Origin: Nocardia caishijiensis NBRC 108228
GTDB lineage: Bacteria; Actinomycetota; Actinomycetes; Mycobacteriales; Mycobacteriaceae
Assembly (NCBI RefSeq): GCF_001612825.1
Contig: NZ_BDBE01000012.1
Span: 1-64,000, forward strand
Direction of reading: 5' to 3'
DNA: 64,000 nt
Shown piece by piece: positions 25,699 to 34,300 of the stretch (its first letter is position 1; each line of letters starts with the position of its first letter). The translations under genes and the position numbers were made by a program. The notes below the pieces were generated by a model. It saw only the letters and a list, made by a program, of their open reading frames with translations, did no database searches and was not told the origin of the DNA.

Positions 25699-26712
25699 AT
25701 GCACACCACTCTGCGCCGCACGGTGACCACGGTCGCCGTGACGGCCGGTCTGATCGGATCGTCCACCATGCTGTCCCAGGCCGCGCCCGGCGATTTTCCC
25801 TGCGCACCCGGCAACAGCAACCCGGTGAACTACTGCGACGCGAAGGTCGACCAGCTGGTCGAGGTCGCGCTCGCCGACCTGCGTCCGACGCAGCCGTCGC
25901 TCGGTCACGACGAGGTGTTCTACAAGCTCGGTCGCTACACCCTCGGCAAGGACGCGATCAACAAGCAGTTCGACGACTGGTGTGAGGACAACGGACAGAA
26001 GGAAGCGGCATCGGTCGCACCCGGTGCGCGGCTGTCGGATCCGGCGTCGTTCACCTGCAAGGTCCCGGTCGGCGCCGAAACCCCGGCCACTATCGCGAAG
26101 ATGAAGACCGCCGTCGTCGGACCGCGCGGCGACCTGTACCTCACCGACGGTCATCACTCGTTCAGCGCGTACGCGGAAACACCTGGCGCGGGTCCGGATA
26201 CGCGCATCCGGGTGCGGATCACCGGCAACCTGTCGGACCAGAACCCGGCCATGTTCTGGCAGACCATGCAGCAGCGCGGCTGGACCTGGCTGCGCAACGC
26301 GGCCGATCAACCGATCAACCCGCAGCAGTTGCCCGCGGAGCTCGGCCTGTCGCACTTCGGCAACGACCCCTACCGGGCCGCCCTCTACTTCGCCCGCGAC
26401 ATCGGCTACACGCAGGACGGTGGCCCGGCGTTCCAGGAGTTCTACTGGGGCCGTTGGCTGCGCGCGCAGACCGACCCCGCCCTGCGGCCCGAAGGCGCGA
26501 ACATCGCCGACCACGGCGCCTACCTCACGCTGATCCGCAACATCGCCACCGCGATGGTCGCGCTCGACCCGAATGCCGTGGTGAGCGACGGCAAGACGGC
26601 GGGCGAGCTGGGCAAGCTGCCCGCGTTCGACGAGAAGGAATTCGCCAAGCTGGCCAAGCCGTTCACCGACGAGAAGCCGGGCAAGTTGGCATACCTGTTC
26701 GCCTACAAGTAA
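25699..26712 (+). CDS. Secreted ParB-like (ParBc_2-type) nuclease-fold protein
   Basis: A 337-aa exported protein. The signal peptide (HTTLRRTVTT, hydrophobic core, cleavage near SQAA) precedes a domain with YLTDGHHSFSAY near residue 155, the DGHH motif of the putative ParB-like nuclease family. Paired Cys (FPCAPG, NYCDAK, DWCEDN, FTCKV) suit an extracytoplasmic location. The family function is unproven; it may be a phosphatase or ADP-ribose-type enzyme rather than a nuclease. ATG 25699 is about 11 bases after TAGGAG. The 269-bp upstream gap is shared with the divergent WS/DGAT. Confidence 0.75.
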   Translation: MHTTLRRTVTTVAVTAGLIGSSTMLSQAAPGDFPCAPGNSNPVNYCDAKVDQLVEVALADLRPTQPSLGHDEVFYKLGRYTLGKDAINKQFDDWCEDNGQKEAASVAPGARLSDPASFTCKVPVGAETPATIAKMKTAVVGPRGDLYLTDGHHSFSAYAETPGAGPDTRIRVRITGNLSDQNPAMFWQTMQQRGWTWLRNAADQPINPQQLPAELGLSHFGNDPYRAALYFARDIGYTQDGGPAFQEFYWGRWLRAQTDPALRPEGANIADHGAYLTLIRNIATAMVALDPNAVVSDGKTAGELGKLPAFDEKEFAKLAKPFTDEKPGKLAYLFAYK

Positions 26713-26726
26713 TTCCGCTCGGGCGG

Positions 26727-27581
26727 TCAGGCTCTGATCGTCTCGGCTTCGCGTGGGTCGGCGGCTTCGATCGGTTCCTGTGCGAACGGCTGAGTATCGG
26801 CCGCCTGCTGGACCTGCGGTGCCTCCTGCGTGGGCGCGGTGTCGGCGGGTTGCGGCTGCTGGGTTGGGGCGGGCTGAGGTTCCTCCGGTGCGGTCACCTC
26901 GGACTCCTCTGCCGCCGAGACGGTTTCGGTGACCGGGCGGGCAGGTGCCGGAACCGGCTCGGCCCCCGCTGTTTTCGAGGCGATCTCGATCCCCAACTCG
27001 ATCCGCGTGGTCTCCACCAGCGCCCGCTCCTGCTCGGCCGCATGACGCATCGCCTTCTGCCACAGCGACGCCATCTCCTCGAGCTCCTCCACCGTCGCCT
27101 CCACATCGATGTGCAGCTTCAGGCGCTGCATGGTGATGTGCTGGGCGACGGTGAGCGTGCGCAACAGGTCTTCACATTTGTTGGGGATGCGGCGATGCGC
27201 CACCACCCGCAACCGGGTGAGCATGCCGCTCGGGCCACCCCAGATCAGCTTGTGGATTTGCGCGCCCGCGTTGTCGATCTCCTCGACGGTGAGCAGTTCC
27301 CAATCGCCGCAGCTGGCCAGATCGGCGCGCACCGACGCCGAGGTCTCCAGAATCGAGGCGACCCCGGCGAGCACGGCTTCGCGCCGCCACGACTCGTGAT
27401 CGCGCTGGTCACCGACCATGTTCGACAGCTCGACATGGCGCTGCGCGGCGTCGAGCGCCTGCCTGCCACGCTCGTCGGCGGCCGCGATCGCATCGCGGTG
27501 GGTTCGGTTGTTGGCGAACACGCCGACCAGAACTGCGCCGGCGACGGGGAGCGAGCCGAGGAGGGGGAGCCACTGAGTCAC
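26727..27581 (-). CDS. Membrane-anchored coiled-coil protein with Pro/Gln-rich tail
   Basis: About 284 aa from a GTG at 27581 (TQWLPLLGSLPVAGAVLVGVF gives a single N-terminal membrane helix). Residues about 25-190 are helical and partly coiled coil (HRDAIAAADERGRQALDAAQR, LEEMASLWQKAMRHAAEQER). The last 90 residues are low-complexity Pro/Gln/Ala/Glu (PAPTQQPQPADTAPTQ). Function unknown; a cytoplasmic scaffold or a phage-like membrane protein are possible. The frame is open to 27689 but the extra N-terminus is unlike coding sequence. Confidence 0.6.
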   Translation of the reverse strand: MTQWLPLLGSLPVAGAVLVGVFANNRTHRDAIAAADERGRQALDAAQRHVELSNMVGDQRDHESWRREAVLAGVASILETSASVRADLASCGDWELLTVEEIDNAGAQIHKLIWGGPSGMLTRLRVVAHRRIPNKCEDLLRTLTVAQHITMQRLKLHIDVEATVEELEEMASLWQKAMRHAAEQERALVETTRIELGIEIASKTAGAEPVPAPARPVTETVSAAEESEVTAPEEPQPAPTQQPQPADTAPTQEAPQVQQAADTQPFAQEPIEAADPREAETIRA

Positions 27582-27671
27582 CCGCCGATCATTGCACCGA
27601 GGCCCGTCACAGTCATCATGATCGGCGCGTCGGACCTCGATGTCGGTGCGTCCTCGGCCCGAGCGGACACG

Positions 27672-27703
27672 AAAAACCCGGTGCGACACGAGGTCACACC
27701 GGG
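27672..27703 (-). terminator. Rho-independent terminator of the cutinase-like gene
   Basis: CCCGGTG and CACCGGG arms (27677-27703) on the minus strand are followed by TTTTT (complement of 27672-27676). This is a rare, nearly canonical intrinsic terminator for this GC range, located 17 bases after the cutinase-like stop. Confidence 0.8.
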
Positions 27704-27719
27704 CATTTTCGGTAGGCGA

Positions 27720-29396
27720 TCAGTTCGTCGCGGTCACCGTCGGCTCGACAGTGGTCGTCGGCGCGACCGTCGTCGGGGCCACCGTGGTGCTCGACGCGGG
27801 CGCCGGGGTGGTGGTCTCCGGGGCGGCGGCCTGGTTGGTCGCCGGTTCCTCGGTGGTGCTCGGCGGGACCGTCGTGGTGGACGTGGCATCGGTCGTGGTC
27901 GACGGCGCGACGGTGGTCGTCGGCTTCGCCGTACTCGTCGCCGGTGCCTTCGACGTGCTCGAGGACGACGCGACGGCCCTGGAGGTGCTCGGTGGCGCCG
28001 AGGTGGTCGTGGTCGCGGGCTTGGTCGGCGCGGCGAGCGCGGCCGTCACATCGGCGTCCTCCGGTGCCGACTTCGCGTCGACCGTTTCGCCCGCCTGCGC
28101 CTGCTTGGCCAGGTGCGTCAGCCAGGCGGCCGCGTACTCCGCCGAGGTCAACGGCTTACCGTTGGCCGCATCGGAATCCCGCCAGTAGTCGAAGTGGTGA
28201 CCGGTGCCGTTCGGGCCGAGGGTGAGCTGGTACGGATCGCTCAGCGCCACCGGAATGGTGTTCTGGTTCGTCACGATCAGCCCGACGATCTCGTTGAACA
28301 CCTTCTGCGGCAGGTACGCCAGTGGCGAGACCTTCTCGGCCGCGATCGTGTCCGCCTTCGCGGGCGCCTTCGACTCACCCGGCTTGTAATCCGGGTCCGA
28401 CACCTTCAGCAGCACATCGAGGAAGGTCTCGTCGCTGGCCATCCAATTCGGGTTGGCGGCGATATCGGAGAAGGCGGCCATCGCGATCCGACCGAGGGTG
28501 AACGCCATGTCCTGGCCCGTCGCCGGGGTGAGACCGTCGCGCTGCAGATCGTCGACATTGATCTGCCTGCCCACATTGGCGGCCAATTGCAGCAGCGAAA
28601 TGTTCTCCGGCGCGGCACACGTCAGGTCGCCCTCGGAGCAGAACGAGGCGATCTTGCCGTTGAGTGCGCCGAAGTCGCCGCCCGTGGTGACGCCCTTGCC
28701 GGAGATCGGCTTCGTGCCGTCCTGGTACTTCTGGTCGAAACCGTCCGGGTTGGCGAACGGGTCCTCGGCGCCGATGAACGGGCCATCGCCCGCACCGCGA
28801 CCGGCATCGGCGAACATCACCACGCCGAGCACGTCGTCGGGGTCGACCACTCCGTAGCCGTCCGCTGGGTCGTCGTTGCCGATGCCCTCGGCGACGCGGC
28901 GAACTACGTCGGCACCCTCGCTGTAGCCGACGATGGAGAACTTGGTGTCCGGGCAGGCCGCCGAGATCTCGCGCATCACCTGCTGGGTGTTGGCGACACC
29001 CGCGTTCACCGCGTCCTCGTAGGTCGACATGTCCGCCGGATAGGCGATGTACACCGCCGCGTACTGTCCTTCGGCCAGATCGTCACGTGGCGCGTTCACC
29101 ACCGGATCCACCCACACGCTGCTGTGATCGCCCGACAACGCCGCGGGCAGCGGGTTGCCGTCGGCGTCGAGCAGCATGGCGGTGGTGCCCGCGACCGGGG
29201 TGTCGTTGCGCCCGGCCACCGAGATGGTCACCATCTCGCGGCACTCGGTCACCGACGTGGTGAGGGTGTATTCGGGGGAGGCGGGCTTCGATGTCACCGC
29301 GAACGACGCGGCGACGATGGCCGCGACCCCCAACGCCGCAGGCGCGGCAACAGCAGAAGCGATGCGATGTTTCGCGAGAAACGCACGCAGATTCAT
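27720..29396 (-). CDS. Secreted cutinase-like/PE-PPE-type serine esterase with Thr-rich tail
   Basis: A 558-aa exported protein. The N-terminal helix (about 12-33, IASAVAAPAALGVAAIVAAS) is a signal or anchor. The alpha/beta hydrolase core follows, with CREM and CPDTKF Cys and the nucleophile motif GYSEG near residue 150, as in cutinases and mycobacterial Culp proteins. A Thr/Ser/Pro-rich tail of about 120 residues (many TTT and SSTT runs) looks like a wall-spanning or glycosylated segment. It probably hydrolyses lipid esters at the cell surface; the substrate is unknown. ATG 29396 (MNLRAFLAKHR) is chosen for the signal sequence. Confidence 0.8.
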   Translation of the reverse strand: MNLRAFLAKHRIASAVAAPAALGVAAIVAASFAVTSKPASPEYTLTTSVTECREMVTISVAGRNDTPVAGTTAMLLDADGNPLPAALSGDHSSVWVDPVVNAPRDDLAEGQYAAVYIAYPADMSTYEDAVNAGVANTQQVMREISAACPDTKFSIVGYSEGADVVRRVAEGIGNDDPADGYGVVDPDDVLGVVMFADAGRGAGDGPFIGAEDPFANPDGFDQKYQDGTKPISGKGVTTGGDFGALNGKIASFCSEGDLTCAAPENISLLQLAANVGRQINVDDLQRDGLTPATGQDMAFTLGRIAMAAFSDIAANPNWMASDETFLDVLLKVSDPDYKPGESKAPAKADTIAAEKVSPLAYLPQKVFNEIVGLIVTNQNTIPVALSDPYQLTLGPNGTGHHFDYWRDSDAANGKPLTSAEYAAAWLTHLAKQAQAGETVDAKSAPEDADVTAALAAPTKPATTTTSAPPSTSRAVASSSSTSKAPATSTAKPTTTVAPSTTTDATSTTTVPPSTTEEPATNQAAAPETTTPAPASSTTVAPTTVAPTTTVEPTVTATN

Positions 29397-29540
29397 ATGT
29401 TGATCCCGTTCGAACGACCTACAGGTGGGCAGGCCCCCCGACGGGCCGCATGTCACGAACCATGTCGCCCTCACCTGCAAGATCGTTACTGCGGCGTACG
29501 GAGCCGAATGCCCCTGATTCCGTGGTCATGTCGGCTCGCT

Positions 29541-29557
29541 ATCGCCGAAGAGGCGAT
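29541..29557. promoter_or_regulatory. Inverted repeat upstream of DedA
   Basis: ATCGCC-gaaga-GGCGAT, perfect 6-bp arms, in the 244-bp gap between the cutinase-like gene and DedA, followed by a TGCTAGCGT extended -10-like element. It is a possible operator or the start of a leader hairpin. Confidence 0.3.
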
Positions 29558-29640
29558 GGCACGGGCCGGGTGCTAGCGTCCGAATGGAACAATTGCGACG
29601 TGAACCGACCCCCGTTGACCCCCAGGTAGGCGCCAACCAC

Positions 29641-30348
29641 ATGACATCGCATCTCACGGCCGACACCGCGAATCTCGCGCTGCTCCCCGGCTTCCTCGAC
29701 CCGGTGAATCTGCTCAACTCCTTCGGCACCTGGATGCTCGCCGGGCTGCTGCTGGTGGTGTTCATCGAGTCCGGGTTGCTGTTCCCGCTGCTGCCCGGCG
29801 ATTCACTCCTGTTCACCGCCGGGTTGATCGCGGCGTCGAAGTCGACCGAGATCGAGCCGTTCGCGCCGATCTGGCTGCTGCTCGTGCTGATCCCCGTCGC
29901 CGCGATCCTCGGTGACCAGGTCGGGTATGTGATCGGTGCGCGCGGCGGCACCGCGTTGTTCAAGAGCAACGACGCCCGGTTCTTCAAGAAGCGCTACATC
30001 GACGAGTCGCATGCGTTCTTCGAAAAGCACGGGCCGATCACCATCGTCCTCGCCCGCTTCGTCCCGATCGTGCGGACCTTCGCTCCCGTCGTCGCCGGTG
30101 CGTCCGGGATGCGGTACCGGACGTTCCTCGTCTACAACGTGGTCGGCGGTGTCGCGTGGGGCGCTGGCGTCACCTACCTGGGATTCCTCCTCGGCCAGAT
30201 CGCGTTCGTCCGTGACAACGTCGACCTCATCTTCCTGCTGATCGTCGCCGTCTCCGTGCTGCCCATCGTCGTCGAAGTGGTCAAGCGGATGCGCCGCAAG
30301 CCTTCGCCCGACGACGATTCCGACGCCACCGAGCGCATCAACTCCTGA
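29641..30348 (+). CDS. DedA-family membrane protein
   Basis: A 235-aa polytopic protein of the DedA/VTT family. Signatures: FIESGLLFPLLPGDSLLF (re-entrant loop with conserved Glu and Gly/Asp), GDQVGYVIGARGG, FFEKHGPITIVLARFVPIVR and FAPVVAGASGM. DedA proteins are implicated in lipid scrambling, undecaprenyl phosphate recycling and membrane energetics. ATG 29641 follows an AGGTAGG-like site; an upstream in-frame ATG (29584) would add 19 polar residues. The C-terminus is charged and cytoplasmic. Confidence 0.88.
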   Translation: MTSHLTADTANLALLPGFLDPVNLLNSFGTWMLAGLLLVVFIESGLLFPLLPGDSLLFTAGLIAASKSTEIEPFAPIWLLLVLIPVAAILGDQVGYVIGARGGTALFKSNDARFFKKRYIDESHAFFEKHGPITIVLARFVPIVRTFAPVVAGASGMRYRTFLVYNVVGGVAWGAGVTYLGFLLGQIAFVRDNVDLIFLLIVAVSVLPIVVEVVKRMRRKPSPDDDSDATERINS

Positions 30349-30354
30349 CCGGCC

Positions 30355-30383
30355 CGGCCGGGAAGCGCGTAGCTTCCCGGCCG
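30355..30383. terminator. Perfect 12-bp hairpin between convergent genes
   Basis: CGGCCGGGAAGC, loop GCGTA, GCTTCCCGGCCG: a perfect stem directly between the dedA stop and the convergent hydrolase stop. It is a likely bidirectional terminator, again without a U-tract. Confidence 0.78.
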
Positions 30384-30391
30384 ACGCCGCG

Positions 30392-31189
30392 TCACTGTGC
30401 GAGTTCCCGCACCGAATCCGCGATCGCCCGGAAATCCTTCCGCAGAATCGCACCGTGATTGCTCGCCACCTTCGCTCCGAGCCGGATGTTCTCGTTGCGG
30501 GCGATCGCCGAATCCAACCCCTTCCGGATCTTCTCCTGCTCGTCCTGCTTGCTGCCGAACGAGGTTCCCGAAGCGACCACGTACCGCACCGGAACCGTGA
30601 TCGCGTCAAGCACTGGACCCAGCTCACTCTCCCGCGACAGCTTCCCGAGCTCGATATTGCTCTCCGCCTGCTCGGCCGCCGACAACCGCGGCGTCAGCCC
30701 TGTCGGCCGCAGCAACGGCATCACCAGGTTCAACCGCCTGAACAACGTCCGAATCCGCTTCTCCATGGCGTCGTCGAGCCAGTCGTACGGAAAAGCGCCG
30801 TCCACCAACACCGCCCCGATGGTCCGCTCCGGATTCCGCCGCGCCCAATGCGCTCCGACCACCGCCCCGTAGGACCACCCGACCACCACGGCCCGCTCCA
30901 CACCCCTGGCCGCGAGCACCGCATCCACATCCCGCACCGCGGCCTCGAACGAGTAATCCGCCGAAGTCCCCGACTTACGCCCCCGCCCCCGCTCGTCGAA
31001 CGTGATGTGCCGGAACCCACCACCCAATTCCGCGATGGTCTTCTTCCAATAACCCTGCGTAGCGAACTGCCCGTTCAAATAGACCACCGGCACCCCGTCC
31101 CCACCGGTATCGGTCACCGCCAACGCTGTGTCCTCCACGGCAACCATGCCGCTCCACACACCGTTTCGAGTCGTTCCCTGAGCGGTCAT
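30392..31189 (-). CDS. Alpha/beta hydrolase
   Basis: A 265-aa alpha/beta hydrolase. VYLNGQFATQGYW replaces the usual HGxP oxyanion loop; GWSYG carries the nucleophile Ser near residue 107. A C-terminal SNHGAILRKD supplies the probable catalytic His; the acid residue is less clear. No signal peptide. It lies downstream of NRPS2 on the same strand but 145 bases away, with a hairpin between, so I treat it as outside the peptide cluster. A release or tailoring role cannot be excluded. ATG 31189 (MTAQGTTRNG) is preferred. Confidence 0.75.
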   Translation of the reverse strand: MTAQGTTRNGVWSGMVAVEDTALAVTDTGGDGVPVVYLNGQFATQGYWKKTIAELGGGFRHITFDERGRGRKSGTSADYSFEAAVRDVDAVLAARGVERAVVVGWSYGAVVGAHWARRNPERTIGAVLVDGAFPYDWLDDAMEKRIRTLFRRLNLVMPLLRPTGLTPRLSAAEQAESNIELGKLSRESELGPVLDAITVPVRYVVASGTSFGSKQDEQEKIRKGLDSAIARNENIRLGAKVASNHGAILRKDFRAIADSVRELAQ

Positions 31190-31268
31190 CACCGTCCACC
31201 TTCCACTAGCCCTCGCCGTTACGAGAACCACTATCGGAAGCCGCGCTGATAGCGCCCTGACAGCTCAC

Positions 31269-31293
31269 TGACACCACTGGACCCACGGTGTCA
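31269..31293. terminator. Hairpin downstream of NRPS2
   Basis: TGACACC and GGTGTCA, perfect 7-bp arms with an 11-base loop, 42 bases after the NRPS2 stop. It is the likely end of the leftward biosynthetic transcript. No U-tract is present. Confidence 0.45.
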
Positions 31294-31334
31294 CGGCGGT
31301 TCAGAAGGGCGGTGTCGCAGCGCTTTCCAGCTCC

Positions 31335-34300
31335 TCATCGCGAATTTCGCGCGATGATCGCACCGATCATGGCCGATGGCTCTCGATCGACCATCGCCGC
31401 ATGAACGGCAGGAATCTCGAACTCGTGGATACTTCCGGTGATCAGACCGCGCCACGCGTCGGTCAGGGTCGCACCGGGTTGGCCCCCGTCGGCAGGTCTC
31501 GATCGGAAGAGGATGGCGTCGCCGTCGAAGACGGTCGGCGTGTGCGCGGTCGCCAGGCGGGCGTTGTTGAGGAAGACCGCCTGCAACGCGGTACCCATGT
31601 GCTCGACAACCGATTCCGTATCGATGAAGTCCGTGTCGATCAGGTTCCCGACGACATCGCGGACCGCGCGCCGTGACTCCCGCAGCCCGTCCTCGGCGAG
31701 CCGCTCCCACACACCCGGCTCATCGACCACGAATTCGGGCAGCGTGTCGATGACTATGAGCATGTCAACGGTGAGGCCACGGTGCCGCATCGCCACCGCG
31801 AGCGCGTGCGCGACCACGCCACCGAACGAATAACCGAGGAGCACATACGGTCCCGTCGGTTGCACCCTCGTGATCTGGGTCAGGTAGTCGGCGACCATCT
31901 CCGCCATGGACTGCGCAGGCTGGGCGAGTCCGTCGATGCCACGGGCCTGCAACCCGTATATCGGATGCTCATCGAGGTGAGCGGCCAACGCCGAATAGCA
32001 CCAGCTGCTGCCGCCGCCCGGATGGACGCACCAGATGGGCTGTCGTGTTCCGGTCGCCCGCAACGGCAGGACGACGTCGAACGGATCGGCGGTATCGTGG
32101 CGCTCATCGAGTCGGGCGACCAGCTTGGCGACCGTCGGCGCTTCGAATATCACTCTGATCGGCAGCTCGACCTCGAACTCCGCGCGAATTCTCGCGGTGA
32201 GACGCAAGGCGGACAGGGAATGCCCGCCGAGTTCGAAGAAGGAGTCGTCAGCGCCGATCCGATCGGTGTGCAGCACTTCGGCGAACAGTGCGGCCATCGC
32301 GCGTTCGCGAGCCCCCTCCGGTGCCCGATACTCCTGTGCCGCGGCGAGGACCGGAGCCGGCAGCGCCGCCCTTTCGAGTTTTCCGTTCGCCGTCATCGGA
32401 ATGTGGTCGACGACCATCACCGCCCGAGGGACCATGAACTCCGGTAGGCGCGTGCGCGTGAATTCACGCACCGCGTCCGCCTCGACACCAGCGCCGACGA
32501 CGTACGCGACGAGGTGCTCCCCGGCCGCGAACTCAGCCGTCGTGACCGCGACTCCGGTGACACCGGGGTGCGCGGCCACCGTCGCCGCCACCTCGCCCGG
32601 CTCCACCCGAAATCCTCTGATCTTGAGCTGTTCGTCGGTCCGCCCGACGAACTCGAGTTCGTGCGCCGAGGTGAGCCGAACCATGTCCCCGGTGCGGTAC
32701 AAACGCTGACCGGCGGGCCCGAATGGGTCGGCCACGAACCGGGCCGCTGTCAAACCGGGCTGATCGCGATAGCCACGGGCGATTCCTGGTCCGCCGAGGT
32801 AGATCTCGCCCGCGACCCCGACCGGCGCCTGCTGCAGCCGATCATCGAGGACGTACGCGCGCACATTCGCGATCGGTCTCCCGACCGGCACGGACCGGCC
32901 GCCGACCAGCACACCGGCGTCCACCACATGGGCGGTCGCGTAGACGGTGGCCTCCGACGGGCCGTAGCCGTTCAGCATCCGCACCGCGGGCAGCGCCCCG
33001 CGCACCCGGTTGGCGGCCGTCGAGAAGAACGGCTCGCCGCCGAGCGCGAGCCATTCGAGCCCGGCGAGTGCCGCTGGCTCGATCGAGTCCAGTTGTTCGA
33101 TCAGGACATCGAGCACACTCGGCGTGACGAAGATCGATGAAACACCCCACGTGTTCACCCAGTGAGTGAGGGCGGTGACGCTCAGCGTGAGCTCGGTCGC
33201 GAGCACGACGCCGCCACCGCCGAGCAGGGCGGGCCACAACTCGTAGACCGAAGCGTCGAATGCCACCGAAGAATGCGCGAGCATCCTGCCCGACCCGAGC
33301 GGATTGTCCTTGGCCACCAAGTCGACCAGGTTGCCGTGGGTCAGCGCGACGGCCTTCGGTCGGCCGGTCGAGCCGGATGTGTAGATCACATACGCGAGAT
33401 TGTCCCGGCGCGGCTTGCGCGGCTCTGTCGCTCCCGCGCTGGGGGTGATCGGTTCATCGAGGGCGATGACCGGCACGGTGGATTCCGACAGCCCGGCGCG
33501 GGCAGTTGTCGTGGTGACCAGCACACTCGGTCGCGCATCGGCCAGGATGTCGGCGAGCCGTTCACTCGTGTGGGTGAGGTCGATCGACAGATAAGCGGCA
33601 CCCGCACGTATCACGCCGACCAGGGCGACAACGAGCGTGAACGACCGCTCTGTCGCGACCGCGACGACATCATCGGGTCCGACGCCATGCGCGGCGAGTG
33701 CCCCGGCCAGTGCCGTCGCATCAGCGGCCAGCCGTCGGTAGGTGTAGGCGACGCCGTCACAGACCACCGCGACGGCGTCCGGCGTCGCGGCCACCCGCCG
33801 GTCGAACAACTCGACGACCGTCAATCCAGGCTCACTCGGGACTTCGGTGTCGTTCAAGCGCAGTAGCAGCGCCTTCTCCGCGTGGTCGATGAGATCGATC
33901 TCGGCGAGCCGCGCGGTCGGGTCGATGGCGATCAGCTCGAGCACTCGGGTGAATCGGGCGGCCATGCGCTCGACTGTTTCTCGGTCGAAGAGATCGGTTG
34001 CGTACTCGATCGAGCCGTCGAGACCGCCTCGGTGCTCGGTGAGGGTGAACGACAGGTCGAAACGCGCGGTGCCCGTGCTCGTGGGGAATGGTTCGATGCG
34101 AAGTTCCTGAATCGTCGCCTGCGCGAGATCAGGGTCGGGGAGAGGATCGTGCTGCAGGATCAGGGCGGTTTGAAAGAGCGGGTGGTGTGCGGTCGAACGG
34201 TCCGGGTTCAGTCGCTCCACCAGGCTCTCGAAGGGCAGATCCTGCTGGGCGTAGGCATTGATCGCCTTGTCGGCGACCCGGTCGAGCAGCTCGACGAACT

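Noticed and set aside
26454..29576. A 1040-codon plus-strand open frame across three genes
   Set aside because: It is antisense to the coiled-coil and cutinase-like genes and is Arg/Gly-rich with no domain; a high-GC shadow.
30392..31189. Alpha/beta hydrolase as part of the peptide cluster
   Set aside because: It is separated from NRPS2 by 145 bases with a hairpin, has no biosynthetic signature, and a TE is already present; membership remains possible but unsupported.
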